NCBI RefSeq assembly: GCF_001593005.1
Contig: NZ_LQZQ01000009.1
Coordinates: 62,001-126,000 of the forward strand
Source: Roseivirga ehrenbergii
Lineage (GTDB): Bacteria; Bacteroidota; Bacteroidia; Cytophagales; Cyclobacteriaceae
Length of the DNA: 64,000 nucleotides
Reading direction: 5' to 3'
The position numbers were made by a program, and so were the translations under genes. Each line of letters starts with the position of its first letter. Within the stretch, counting starts at the first letter, position 1. Below, piece after piece: positions 34,381-43,321 of the stretch. Under the pieces are notes generated by a model. That model made no database searches. It was not told the origin of the DNA and saw only the letters and a program-made list of their open reading frames with translations.

Positions 34381-35375
34381 TGGAATTCTCAAACGTTAAC
34401 GAACTTTTCGAAGAGTTCTCCAAACTTAGAGTATTGGTGATTGGCGATGTAATGGTAGACTCTTATGTGTTTGGTAAAGTGTCTAGAATTTCGCCAGAGG
34501 CGCCTGTGCCTGTGGTGCTTACAGAAAGAAAAGAGAAACGTTTGGGAGGTGCTGCAAATGTAGCTTTGAATATTCAAGCCTTGGGTGCTACTCCAGTGCC
34601 ATGCGCCATTGTGGGGAACGATTTAGACGGTGGGTTTTTCTTGAACAGGTTGGAAGAAAAAGGAATTCCAAGCAATGGCGTATTGACAAGCTCTGAAAGA
34701 GATACCACTGTGAAGGAGCGTATTTTGGCCGGAGCGCACCAAATGTTGAGGGTAGATACTGAAACCGATAAGGAGCTTAGTGCTACGGAACAAACGCAGC
34801 TATTGGCCAATATCAAACGCTTATTGCCCAATTGCGATGTAGTGGTTTTTGAGGATTATGACAAGGGCGTGATTAATGCCACCATCATTGAAGAAACTGT
34901 TAAGGAAGCGTCCCGATTGGGGATAGCAACGGTGGTAGATCCGAAGAAGCGCAATTTTATGGATTATAAAGGGGTGACCCTTTTTAAGCCTAATTTGAAA
35001 GAATTGAGAGAAGGCTTGAACATTCAAGTGGATCCTAAGAACATAGATTCAGTGCGCGATGGAGTGACTTTGCTTCAGAATAAACTGAATGCCAAAATGG
35101 TGATGGTGACCCTTTCTGAATATGGAGTTTTCATTAAAGACAATGGCGAAACACACCTGATCCCTGCCCATATCCGTCATATTTCTGATGTTTCTGGCGC
35201 TGGAGATACGGTAATCAGTGTGATGGCTTGTGCTTTGGCAGTGGGCATGTCGGCTCAAAAAGCTGCGGCCTTGGCCAATTTAGCGGGCGGCTTGGTCTGC
35301 GAACATGTAGGCGTAGTGCCCATCAATAAAGCAGACTTGATGGAAGAAGCCGAAGACAATAAGATTCTGAATTAA
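34380..35375 (+). CDS. PfkB-family kinase, RfaE1/HldE N-domain type
   Basis: A 331-residue ribokinase-like kinase. The family signatures are RLGGAANVALNIQALGA (substrate side) and DVSGAGDTVISVMACALA (catalytic Asp, anion hole), together with VKERILAGAHQMLRVDTE that typifies heptose-7-phosphate kinases. The nucleotidyltransferase half of HldE is missing, so this is the single-domain version. It would phosphorylate D-glycero-D-manno-heptose 7-phosphate for LPS core, but other sugar specificities are possible. Translationally coupled to the aminotransferase. Confidence 0.88.
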   Translation: MEFSNVNELFEEFSKLRVLVIGDVMVDSYVFGKVSRISPEAPVPVVLTERKEKRLGGAANVALNIQALGATPVPCAIVGNDLDGGFFLNRLEEKGIPSNGVLTSSERDTTVKERILAGAHQMLRVDTETDKELSATEQTQLLANIKRLLPNCDVVVFEDYDKGVINATIIEETVKEASRLGIATVVDPKKRNFMDYKGVTLFKPNLKELREGLNIQVDPKNIDSVRDGVTLLQNKLNAKMVMVTLSEYGVFIKDNGETHLIPAHIRHISDVSGAGDTVISVMACALAVGMSAQKAAALANLAGGLVCEHVGVVPINKADLMEEAEDNKILN

Positions 35376-35435
35376 ATGTTCTTCATCAATCCAAAAGATA
35401 TCCTACTCGGGTTAAGGGATAAATTGATTGATTCC

Positions 35436-36170
35436 CTAATGTTTATATCCAGTTAAACTCGAAAGAATAGATAGACAAAACTGTTTTAAAGTTTCAAGTT
35501 GGTCATTTCCGTTAAAACCAAAGGTTTTGTAAATTTTGTCTTCGTGAATAGAGTGAGATGCTAAATTTCTGGCTTTATTTATTTTTCTCATCATATCTTT
35601 CCAACCCTTTGGGAGATCCTGCATAGCATCTAGCCATGTCTCGTTTACAAATCTATATTTCTCTGGGTTTTCAATATCGTCTATTGTTGAGTTTGGAAGC
35701 TCCTCTTGGGTGTAGTATTCCTTTTCATATTCAAGGTACCTCCTAAAAAACGCCTTATCCTTTAACATTGAGGTAAGCATACTACCTGGAATCTGAATGC
35801 TTTTTGAAGAATAGTTGGGCTTCTTGTTTTTTTCACTCTGAATGATTTTGTCCAGAAGCTCTAGTTTGTCAATGAACCCAAAAGGAAGAATATGGATTTC
35901 CGAGTAAATTAGTACCTCCAATCCAATTCCTTTTAAAATAGTTCTTTTTAGCAATTCATCAAGAACAAGCCAAGTTTCAAGTATAATAATTCTTGGTCGA
36001 TCGGTAGTTCGAATAAGGTCAAAGGTGTCTTCAAGATAGATTCCTTGAGAAATAAGCTCTACCAAACTACTATAACTGCTTAAGTTGATGTTGTCTTTGT
36101 AGTTTTCTATTATCCTTTTTGAGTCTATTTCTGAAGTCGAGAAAACCTCATCTATAGTTAATTTTTTCAT
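35436..36170 (-). CDS. Orphan protein with HEPN-like R-x4-H motif
   Basis: A 244-residue, largely helical cytoplasmic protein that I do not recognise by name. Near the C-terminus it has INKARNLASHSIHED, in which Arg201 and His206 make the R-x4-H motif of HEPN domains (RNases in toxin-antitoxin and defence systems). A second landmark is the helix WLVLDELLKRTILKGIGLE at about 68-85. No antitoxin-like partner is adjacent; the M20 gene lies 8 bp upstream on the same strand. Codon use is somewhat more AT-rich than neighbours. HEPN assignment is by motif only. Confidence 0.8.
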   Translation of the reverse strand: MKKLTIDEVFSTSEIDSKRIIENYKDNINLSSYSSLVELISQGIYLEDTFDLIRTTDRPRIIILETWLVLDELLKRTILKGIGLEVLIYSEIHILPFGFIDKLELLDKIIQSEKNKKPNYSSKSIQIPGSMLTSMLKDKAFFRRYLEYEKEYYTQEELPNSTIDDIENPEKYRFVNETWLDAMQDLPKGWKDMMRKINKARNLASHSIHEDKIYKTFGFNGNDQLETLKQFCLSILSSLTGYKH

Positions 36171-36178
36171 GAGACTTT

Positions 36179-37495
36179 CTAGTTGCGGTTTTCAGGATAA
36201 TCCACCACCATTCTACTTAATAAATTAATGCCTGTTAGCATTCCAGCATCATCCACATAAAAATCTGGCGTGTGGTGAGGTGCTTGTTTTTCAGCATCCA
36301 CTCCTTTTGGAGCGCCTCCAATAAAGAAATACAGCCCCGGAATTTTTTCCTGAAAGAATGAAAAGTCTTCCGCACCCGTAATGGCATTCATGTTGGGTGT
36401 CACGTTTTCGGCACCCATTACATCTACAAATGTACCCGCCATTTTTGCGGTGAGTTGTGGATCGTTGTAGGTGATAGGATAACCTTTATCAATGTACAAG
36501 GTGGCTTCCGCCTCATTACTTTCGGCTGTACTCTTTACAATGGTGCGAAGGCGCTCAAAAAGTCTTTCTCTCATATCTGCATCCAAAGTACGAATGGTAC
36601 CCACCAAGGTGGCTTCTTCCGGGATGATATTGCTTCTTACCCCAGCTTCAATTTTACCAAATGAAACTACGGCTGCTTGAGTCGTTAATGGCATACTTCT
36701 GCTCACTATGGTTTGAACATTATTAATGATCTGCGCTGCGGTTACAATCGGGTCGATGCCCGTCCATGGTGTAGAACCATGCGTCTGCTTTCCTTTGATT
36801 TTAATTTCGAAGCTATTTACGGCAGCCATAATTCCTTCCGGACGATATTTCACTTGCCCTACTTCAGTTTGGGCATTAATGTGTAAACCAAAAATGGCAT
36901 CCATTCCTTCTAATACCCCTTCTTTCACCATTAAGTCGGCACCGCCTTCTTCACCAGCAGGAGCACCTTCTTCCGCTGGTTGAAAAATGAATTTTATGGT
37001 ACCTTTTAACTCGGCTTTCACTTGAGAAAGCACTTCGGCCACGCCCATTAAAATAGCTACATGCGTATCGTGACCACAGGCATGCATTACAGGTACTTCA
37101 GCGCCTTGAAACTCGCCAATAACTTTAGATGCCCATGGCAAATCAACTCTTTCTTTTACTGGGAGGCCATCCATATCGGCCCTTAAGCCCATTACTGGTC
37201 CGGGTTTTCCTCCTTTAAGAATCCCCACTACACCCGTTTTGGCTACGCCTTCTTGTACTTCAATACCCAAGCTCTTTAAATGAGCAGCGATGTAGGCAGC
37301 AGTTTTAAACTCACGATTGGAAAGCTCTGGATTTTGGTGAATATGATGTCGCCATTCAATCACCTTAGGCTCAATTTTTTTGGAGAGTTCAATGATTCTT
37401 TCTTTTAAAGAAGGTGCAGGGTCGGTTTTAAAAGTAAAAGCCGACAGGGCTAAAAGCATAAATGCGAACATAGAGAGTTGGTAGGGTCTTTTCAT
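36179..37495 (-). CDS. Exported M20 amidohydrolase (aminoacylase-type)
   Basis: A 438-residue M20D-family amidohydrolase that cleaves N-acyl amino acids. A signal peptide (MKRPYQLSMFAFMLLALSAF) puts it in the periplasm. Landmarks are IEWRHHIHQNPELSNREF at the N-terminus (the WRHHIHQNPELS hallmark), RADMDGLPV, MHACGHDTHVAIL with the metal-binding Cys and His, FIFQPAEEGAPAGEEGG with catalytic Glu, and ITGAEDFSFF. Length is normal for exported Bacteroidota members. The HEPN-like gene ends the unit downstream. Confidence 0.94.
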   Translation of the reverse strand: MKRPYQLSMFAFMLLALSAFTFKTDPAPSLKERIIELSKKIEPKVIEWRHHIHQNPELSNREFKTAAYIAAHLKSLGIEVQEGVAKTGVVGILKGGKPGPVMGLRADMDGLPVKERVDLPWASKVIGEFQGAEVPVMHACGHDTHVAILMGVAEVLSQVKAELKGTIKFIFQPAEEGAPAGEEGGADLMVKEGVLEGMDAIFGLHINAQTEVGQVKYRPEGIMAAVNSFEIKIKGKQTHGSTPWTGIDPIVTAAQIINNVQTIVSRSMPLTTQAAVVSFGKIEAGVRSNIIPEEATLVGTIRTLDADMRERLFERLRTIVKSTAESNEAEATLYIDKGYPITYNDPQLTAKMAGTFVDVMGAENVTPNMNAITGAEDFSFFQEKIPGLYFFIGGAPKGVDAEKQAPHHTPDFYVDDAGMLTGINLLSRMVVDYPENRN

Positions 37496-37676
37496 AGCTC
37501 AAGATTTACCAACCAATTAACACAATGCAAGCGATATTTGAAAGTGGGTGATGAACCCTTAGTTTTTCAAAAGAGCTTCCTAAGATTTAAGAAAGAAGAA
37601 TGTTTAAATTTTAAGGATAGCTGTGAGGTTAGTTATGCATTATTTTTACTCTCTTTAACCGAACTTCTTAAGAAGC

Positions 37677-38417
37677 TTAATTGCTAATAACTCTCCAATT
37701 GTCAATCAATAACTCTATGTTTCCCTCAGAGTCAATTGTAGCTGCCTTCCATTCCGTAGAGCCAAGATCATCAAGAAAAAAACTTACAAAGCGATAGTTG
37801 TCATCCATTTTCACAAGTTGAACTGTGCTGCACTTTTCAATCTGATAAATTTTTTCATCTATGAGCTTTAGATAAAGACTTACTTCACCTTCAGAACAAC
37901 CTATAATTTGGTCTTTTTTTATTTGCCCGATCTCAGGTAAGTCTCCAAAAAGGCGCGTTGGGGTCTCATACTTGTATAAAGTCGCGAGTTCCTTTCCGGT
38001 AAGTTCTTTAACCTCGTGAATTTCTTTGAATGGCGTAATTAACTCTTTCAACTTATCAAATGAAGAAGAGTCAATAATACCAGCCCCTTGAGATGATATA
38101 TATTTAGGTGGCAAATATTCATTTTTCAAAGAATCCTCCTCTTCTATAATCCAATCAAATACAGGTAAGATAAGATGGACATCACCGATTCTCCTCAGGG
38201 CAATCCAATTACCAGACTCACAATGTGAAAATCCACAATGATCGCAAATAATGGATTGAAAAACATGCTCTCCATCTCCGTGATCTTGAATTGATTCTGC
38301 TTGATTAAATAGAAGTTCATTGTTGGCATATATAGATGTGCCTACATGAACATCTTGTCCAGATGATTCGAAGTTAAGAGTCCTTTTCTCCGTGGATATG
38401 CTTTTTACTTCCCACAC
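37677..38417 (-). CDS. Unknown protein with CDHCGFSHC motif
   Basis: A 246-residue soluble, acidic protein I do not recognise. Residues 58-66 (CDHCGFSHC; Cys58, Cys61, Cys66, and His60, His65) look like a small zinc-binding knuckle, close to WIALRRIGDVHLILPVFDW. The rest alternates short strands and helices and ends YRFVSFFLDDLGSTEWKAATI. The look is that of immunity or SMI1/SUKH-like accessory proteins, but I cannot name a family. It is transcribed after hemE on the same strand (hemE upstream? it lies 15 bp before this gene), an unusual neighbour for a haem gene. Confidence 0.72.
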   Translation of the reverse strand: MWEVKSISTEKRTLNFESSGQDVHVGTSIYANNELLFNQAESIQDHGDGEHVFQSIICDHCGFSHCESGNWIALRRIGDVHLILPVFDWIIEEEDSLKNEYLPPKYISSQGAGIIDSSSFDKLKELITPFKEIHEVKELTGKELATLYKYETPTRLFGDLPEIGQIKKDQIIGCSEGEVSLYLKLIDEKIYQIEKCSTVQLVKMDDNYRFVSFFLDDLGSTEWKAATIDSEGNIELLIDNWRVISN

Positions 38418-38432
38418 TGAGTCATGGTTAAA

Positions 38433-39476
38433 TTAAGAGTTACGAAGTGTTGTACTATATTCCTTCACTGTATTCACAAACACCTTCACCTTCTCAGGAT
38501 CGATATCTGGGTAAACACCATGCCCTAAATTGGCAATATGACGGTCTGGTCCAAAGGCATCGAGCATCTTTTTGGTGGCTGCTTCCACTTCGGCATTAGA
38601 ACCGTAAAGTGCACAAGGGTCGAGATTACCTTGCAAAGTTTTATTTGGCCCAACTAGCTCACGACTTTCTTTAATGTCCATATTCCAATCCAGCCCAATG
38701 GTTTCACAATCTAAAGTAGCCATAGATTTTCTAGCGAAATAAGCTCCTTTGGCAAAAGCGGTTACTGGAACATCGGTAATGGCCGAACAAATCTGACGGA
38801 TGTATTTCATCGAGAATTGTTCGTATTGATCTGCGGATAAAATACCTGCCCAAGAATCGAATACTTGAACAATATTGGCGCCTGCTTCAATTTGAGCTTT
38901 CAAGTAAGTAATGGTGCTGTCGGTAATCATCTGCATTAGTTTTTCGGCCAAAGCAGGTTGAGTGTACAGCATTTTTCGGGCATTGGAGAATGTCTTACTC
39001 CCGTGGCCTTCCACCATATAGCAGAAAATCGTCCAAGGCGCACCAGCAAAACCAATCAAAGGCACACGCCCAGCCAGTTCTCTTTTGGTTACTTTAATAG
39101 CATCGATTACATAACCCAAATCGGAAGAAGAGTCGGCAATTCTGATGTTTTTTAAGTCTGCCTCAGACTTTATAGTGTTCGGAAACCAAGGCCCTTTCTT
39201 TTCGATCATTTCGTAAGGCAAGCCCATAGCTTCTGGAATCACGAGGATGTCGGAGAAAATAATGGCGGCATCTACGCCTAAAATATCTACTGGCTGAATA
39301 GTCACCTCGGCTGCTAAGTCGGGGTTTTTCACCAACTCAATAAATCCGCTAAGGCTATTCCTAACCGCACGATATTCAGGTAAAATTCTGCCTGCTTGGC
39401 GCATTAACCATACCGGAGTTCTTTCAGTCTTTTCGCCTCTGGCAGCACGTAAAATCAGATCGTTCGTCAATTCCAT
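38433..39476 (-). CDS. hemE: Uroporphyrinogen decarboxylase
   Basis: A 347-residue HemE that converts uroporphyrinogen III to coproporphyrinogen III in haem synthesis. Visible signatures are [20 protein letters not shown] (catalytic region with Arg/Gln), [13 protein letters not shown], the [16 protein letters not shown] strand and the conserved [15 protein letters not shown]. Length is normal. The exported DUF3108-like gene ends 25 bp upstream on the same strand, but hemE also has a TATCTTTG element 4 nt before its own ATG. Confidence 0.97.
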   Translation of the reverse strand: MELTNDLILRAARGEKTERTPVWLMRQAGRILPEYRAVRNSLSGFIELVKNPDLAAEVTIQPVDILGVDAAIIFSDILVIPEAMGLPYEMIEKKGPWFPNTIKSEADLKNIRIADSSSDLGYVIDAIKVTKRELAGRVPLIGFAGAPWTIFCYMVEGHGSKTFSNARKMLYTQPALAEKLMQMITDSTITYLKAQIEAGANIVQVFDSWAGILSADQYEQFSMKYIRQICSAITDVPVTAFAKGAYFARKSMATLDCETIGLDWNMDIKESRELVGPNKTLQGNLDPCALYGSNAEVEAATKKMLDAFGPDRHIANLGHGVYPDIDPEKVKVFVNTVKEYSTTLRNS

Positions 39477-39480
39477 GCCG

Positions 39481-39488
39481 CAAAGATA
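39481..39488 (-). promoter_or_regulatory. Likely -7 element of a hemE promoter
   Basis: Minus strand TATCTTTG, followed by CGGC and the hemE ATG. As at 17073-17080 and 60911-60918, the box is only 4-5 nt from the start codon, which would give a nearly leaderless mRNA. Confidence 0.45.
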
Positions 39489-39501
39489 GGAATTGTTCGT
39501 T

Positions 39502-40245
39502 CTAAAATATCCGCTCTTTCCGAATTGTCAGTTGCTTATATTTCCCCTTCATTTTTATAAAGTTTTGATTCGTCTTAGTGTACCAAAACTTTGTGGGCTG
39601 TGTGCCGCCATAGTCCGTAAATAAAATCCAACAATCCAATTCTCTGCCATCGGGCAACATTAGCTTTTCATCACCAATAATTTTCAGACGATAGAAGTTT
39701 GGTGCCGTTCCTCTGGGATGATAGAAATTCATGACCGCCTCATAGCCCATTTTCATAGGGAGTAATGAATAGGTTTCTAAGTCAATTTCCCAGTTGTAAG
39801 TGGGCTCAGTCAACTCTAAGCTAAAGTCCTGTTTTGAATTGTCCTTTGCCGAATCTAACCCAACAATCTTCATTCCCTGAAAGCTAAAGGCCTCTTTGCC
39901 ATTTTGCTTGGTATTTCTAATGTGCTGAACTGGCTTTAGCGTTTCAGGCTCGCAGAGGTAGTAAAAATCACCCGAAGTCTCTGGGCTTCCTGTGGTCCAG
40001 CTATGCCTAAAGGCCAAGTAATCGATGCCGTTAATGTTTACTTTTTCAGTGGACTTAGTTTTCAAGCTTACGGAGCGGACTACTCCGGCCACTTCAGTAA
40101 AAATAATATCCTTTGTTGTGCCCATTTCCAACTGATTTATCATCTTAAAATGATCACCTACGCGAATGGTATCAACGACTTGAGCATTTAATTGCCATGA
40201 GAAAATCATGGAGATAAGAATTAGAATTTGTGTTGTCTTTTTCAT
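39502..40245 (-). CDS. Exported protein, DUF3108-like
   Basis: A 247-residue exported protein from the ATG at 40243-40245; a longer in-frame extension lacks a signal peptide. It begins [22 protein letters not shown]. The mature part has many beta strands and an alternating pattern ending [20 protein letters not shown], which resembles DUF3108-type beta-barrel-like periplasmic proteins ([16 protein letters not shown] and [13 protein letters not shown]). Function is unknown. hemE follows closely, but a common role is not evident. Confidence 0.78.
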   Translation of the reverse strand: MKKTTQILILISMIFSWQLNAQVVDTIRVGDHFKMINQLEMGTTKDIIFTEVAGVVRSVSLKTKSTEKVNINGIDYLAFRHSWTTGSPETSGDFYYLCEPETLKPVQHIRNTKQNGKEAFSFQGMKIVGLDSAKDNSKQDFSLELTEPTYNWEIDLETYSLLPMKMGYEAVMNFYHPRGTAPNFYRLKIIGDEKLMLPDGRELDCWILFTDYGGTQPTKFWYTKTNQNFIKMKGKYKQLTIRKERIF

Positions 40246-40319
40246 GGACGCTAAAGACCCATTTTTCTTTTTAAAAGGGCGAATGAATATATCCTCCGCA
40301 TGCAAAAATCGACAATATG

Positions 40320-40327
40320 TACTTTTG
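40320..40327 (+). promoter_or_regulatory. Likely -7 element for the LytS/LytTR pair
   Basis: TACTTTTG matches TAnnTTTG. The first in-frame start codon is a GTG 6 nt later (40334), the first ATG 63 nt later (40391). Confidence 0.4.
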
Positions 40328-40390
40328 GGATAGGTGAAGCTGAGATGTAGATTAAAACCTACCAATCATCGATTATTTGACCATGAGTTA

Positions 40391-41464
40391 ATGTTGTCCT
40401 TCTCAAAGCCATCGAAAATGGATACTTTAGGGCGGATGACGCTCAACTTTTTAAGGAATCGGATTTTCTGGCTGAACTTCAGCTTTTGGCTGCTTTTCTT
40501 CAGCTATAAATTCTACGACTTCACGGTTTTTATGCCTGCAGAAGTGGCCTTTGTGCGGATCGCTTTGCCGATGTTCTTTCATATTATTCTGAGTTATACT
40601 CACTATTTTTTCATTTTACCCGATTTGCTCAGAAGTAAGAACATCAAGAAATACTTGCTCAAATTGGTATTGGCCATTACTGTGGTAATGTTCTTCCAAG
40701 TATTGGCTGAAAATACCGTACTGATCAAATATCCGCCTTCCGATTATTATGAAACTTTCGGCTGGGCAAGGTTTGTAAGTACACTTTGGGACGAAATGAG
40801 CTTTATGATTTTCACGGGAATGATCAAGTTTGCGGTAGATTGGTTCGAATTGGAGAACAAAAAGCGCGAACTGGAAAACCAGAAGTTAACCGCTGAACTC
40901 AATTATCTTAAAGCGCAAATCAACCCCCATTTCCTGTTCAATACGCTTCACAACCTAAGTTATTTGACGCAGATTAAAAGTGACCAGGCCACTGAAGTGA
41001 TTGTAAAACTGTCTAACATAATGCGGTACATGATTTATGATTCCAACAAACCTAAAGTGGCGCTTTCTAAGGAAATCAACTATATCAAAGACTATTTGGC
41101 ACTGGAAGGGATTAGGCTTAATAATCGTTTTGAACTGAGTTTTGACACCAGTCAGGTGGATGAGCAAATTGAAATTACACCTTTGATTTTTATCCCTTTT
41201 GTAGAAAACGCTTTCAAGCACGGCATCAGCGATCAACAAAGCGACAATTGGATTAAAGTGAAGCTTTCTTCTACTCCTAAACAACTGATTTTTGAGGTTG
41301 AGAATAGTGTGAGTTCTGCCCAGAAAGAAAAGGGTGCGCCTTCGGGTTTTGGTTTGAAGAATGTGGAAAGGCGATTGGTGTTGAGCTATCCTCATCAGCA
41401 TCGCTTGGAAATTCGACCAGAAAAGGAAAAGTTCAGTATTTCACTTAGCTTAGACTTACCGTGA
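40391..41464 (+). CDS. LytS/YehU-type sensor histidine kinase
   Basis: A membrane histidine kinase of about 357 residues from the ATG at 40391; the GTG at 40334 or ATGs at 40418 and 40436 cannot be excluded. Four N-terminal helices are visible (IFWLNFSFWLLFFSYKF, ALPMFFHIILSYTHYFF, LVLAITVVMFFQVLA, FMIFTGMIKFAV). The HisKA_7TM-type phospho-acceptor box is LKAQINPHFLFNTLHN, with the His in NPHFLFN, and the ATPase part ends in SGFGLKNVERRL. It overlaps the response regulator by 4 bp, forming a LytS/LytTR pair. Confidence 0.92.
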   Translation: MLSFSKPSKMDTLGRMTLNFLRNRIFWLNFSFWLLFFSYKFYDFTVFMPAEVAFVRIALPMFFHIILSYTHYFFILPDLLRSKNIKKYLLKLVLAITVVMFFQVLAENTVLIKYPPSDYYETFGWARFVSTLWDEMSFMIFTGMIKFAVDWFELENKKRELENQKLTAELNYLKAQINPHFLFNTLHNLSYLTQIKSDQATEVIVKLSNIMRYMIYDSNKPKVALSKEINYIKDYLALEGIRLNNRFELSFDTSQVDEQIEITPLIFIPFVENAFKHGISDQQSDNWIKVKLSSTPKQLIFEVENSVSSAQKEKGAPSGFGLKNVERRLVLSYPHQHRLEIRPEKEKFSISLSLDLP

Positions 41465-42171
41465 AGATTCGTTGCGTAATTATCGATGATGAGCCTTTCG
41501 CTCGCAAACTGTTGCTAGACTATTGTAGTAGAGTTCCACAGCTTTCTGTTTTGGGCGATTTCTCCAATGGGTTGGATGCGCTTTCCTTCCTCAATCATAA
41601 TCAAGCAGACTTAATTTTCTTGGACATCAAAATGCCAGGCCTTACTGGAATTGATTTACTGAAAACACTTGGCAATCGCCCTAAAGTGATTTTTACCACC
41701 GCTTTTGCCGAGTATGCTATTGATGGTTTTGAATTGGATGCCATTGATTATTTACTCAAGCCTTTCGATTTCCCCCGTTTTTTAAAGGCGGTAAACAAGG
41801 CATTCACTTCTTTTCCAATTGAAAAACCTGCCATTTCCTTAAACAACTCACCCCAAGACGACTTCCTGTTTGTGAAGGATGGACGAGATTTGGTGAAAGT
41901 AAAACTGAGCGATATTCTCTATATCAAAGGTCAAAAGGACTATGTGATGTTTATCACCAAAAACCGAAAGATTATGAGTCTGATGAATATGAGAGATTTG
42001 GAGCAAGACCTTGTGGAAAAGGCTTTTGTAAGAATTCACCAATCCTATATTATCAATACCCAGCATATTGAGGTGGTGGCAAGCGATAAAGTAAGAATCA
42101 ATAGTGAGTATCTCCCTGTGAGTCAAACCTATCGATTGACCTTTAGAGAGTTTCTGGAGAAGCACAAATGA
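41461..42171 (+). CDS. LytTR-type response regulator
   Basis: A 236-residue regulator with a receiver domain (phospho-Asp in LIFLDIKMPGLTG, Lys in YLLKPFDF) and a C-terminal LytTR DNA-binding domain (about 135-236; FLFVKDGRDLVKVKLSDIL, AFVRIHQSYIINTQHI). It starts with GTG that overlaps the kinase stop (GTGA). The target genes are not evident in the window. The pair is expected to sense envelope or peptide signals. Confidence 0.95.
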   Translation: MKIRCVIIDDEPFARKLLLDYCSRVPQLSVLGDFSNGLDALSFLNHNQADLIFLDIKMPGLTGIDLLKTLGNRPKVIFTTAFAEYAIDGFELDAIDYLLKPFDFPRFLKAVNKAFTSFPIEKPAISLNNSPQDDFLFVKDGRDLVKVKLSDILYIKGQKDYVMFITKNRKIMSLMNMRDLEQDLVEKAFVRIHQSYIINTQHIEVVASDKVRINSEYLPVSQTYRLTFREFLEKHK

Positions 42172-42222
42172 GTGCCATTTTAGCTTAGTCAATACTTATT
42201 CCATCCTTTGCTTAAATTCCCT

Positions 42223-42230
42223 TAGCTTTG
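42223..42230 (+). promoter_or_regulatory. Likely -7 element of the serine dehydratase promoter
   Basis: TAGCTTTG matches TAnnTTTG, 18 nt before the ATG at 42249. Confidence 0.45.
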
Positions 42231-42248
42231 CAAAAAAGGTATACCGTT

Positions 42249-43154
42249 ATGAGCTTTCTTTTCGATGATTTTAAAGGTTGGAAGTCTTATTGTGAGGCCA
42301 ACGACATGAAGCTTTTTGAACCCGTAATTGAATACGAGGTGCAACAAAAGCAGCGTACTGAAGAGTTTATTTGGGCGAGTTTAGATAATGCTTATACGGT
42401 GATGAAAGAAGCTGTACAAACAGGCCTCACCGAAGATATGACTTCCCGCTCGGGCATGATCAATAACGGAGCAAAGAAAGTATACAACCACCCTGTTACC
42501 GTTTTGAGTAAAGAATTTCAAGTATTGATTTCTCGTGCACTGGCTGCTAAGGAGGTGAACTCCTGCATGGGGCGTGTTGTAGCTGCGCCAACAGCAGGTG
42601 CTTCGGGCATTATCCCAGGTGTTCTTGTTACTTTTCAAGAATTACATGATGTACCAGACCGTAAGATTCACGAAGGGCTCTTGGTAAGCGCAGGTATTGC
42701 CTTGATTATGGAAAAACGTGCTTCAATTGCGGGCGCAGTAGGTGGTTGCCAAGCGGAAACAGGAAGTGCGGCAGCCATGGCTTCTGGTGCTATTGTTTAT
42801 TGCTTAGGAGGCTCAATCGATCAAGTATTCAATGCCGTAGCCATTACTATTCAGTGTATGCTAGGTTTAATCTGTGACCCTGTTGCTGGTTTAGTAGAGG
42901 TGCCTTGTGTAGTACGAAATGCAAGTGCAGCCGCTATTGCCAACAGTTCGGCACAAATAGCGCTGGCCAATGTAAGTGCCGTAATTCCAGTGGACGAATG
43001 CGTTGAAGCGATGGGCGAAGTAGGTCAAAGTATGGAAACCCGCTACAAAGAAACTGCTTTGGGAGGGTTAGCCGCTACACTCACGGGTCAATCCATTTCT
43101 AAAAGAGTCTTGATTCAGGATATTGAAATGTTGCCTGATGAGGGAGAGGAGTAA
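42249..43154 (+). CDS. L-serine ammonia-lyase, iron-sulfur type, alpha part
   Basis: A 301-residue alpha subunit/domain of the 4Fe-4S L-serine dehydratase, which converts serine to pyruvate and ammonia. I prefer the ATG at 42249 (MSFLFDDFKGWKSYCEAN) over the TTG at 42228. Features are VVAAPTAGASGIIPGVLV, the Cys-containing GAVGGCQAETGSAAAMASG, MLGLICDPVAGLVEVPCVVRN (cluster Cys) and the Cys in VDECVEAMGEV. No beta subunit gene is adjacent, so the partner must be elsewhere, or the enzyme works alone. Confidence 0.93.
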   Translation: MSFLFDDFKGWKSYCEANDMKLFEPVIEYEVQQKQRTEEFIWASLDNAYTVMKEAVQTGLTEDMTSRSGMINNGAKKVYNHPVTVLSKEFQVLISRALAAKEVNSCMGRVVAAPTAGASGIIPGVLVTFQELHDVPDRKIHEGLLVSAGIALIMEKRASIAGAVGGCQAETGSAAAMASGAIVYCLGGSIDQVFNAVAITIQCMLGLICDPVAGLVEVPCVVRNASAAAIANSSAQIALANVSAVIPVDECVEAMGEVGQSMETRYKETALGGLAATLTGQSISKRVLIQDIEMLPDEGEE

Positions 43155-43252
43155 ATAATCAACTTTTTTCAAACGCTATTTCAGAGCTATGTATTTCCTT
43201 GTCATTATTTGGTGCATATAGAATGCACTTAAGGTATGTATATGGGGCTTTT

Positions 43253-43272
43253 TAGCTTCGTGTGAAGCCGTT
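43253..43272 (+). terminator. Possible terminator after the serine dehydratase gene
   Basis: GCTTC-GTGT-GAAGC hairpin in the gene-free stretch, with only a short T-run (CGTTTA). Weak. Confidence 0.35.
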
Positions 43273-43321
43273 TAAATAAACTGGAGTCATTGAATCGATG
43301 GTTAGTCACTGTAAAGTTAAA

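Noticed and set aside
40334-40390. GTG start of the sensor kinase at 40334
   Set aside because: Adds 19 residues (basic, with Cys and His) not expected before the first membrane helix; the ATG at 40391 was preferred, though the TACTTTTG box just upstream leaves doubt.
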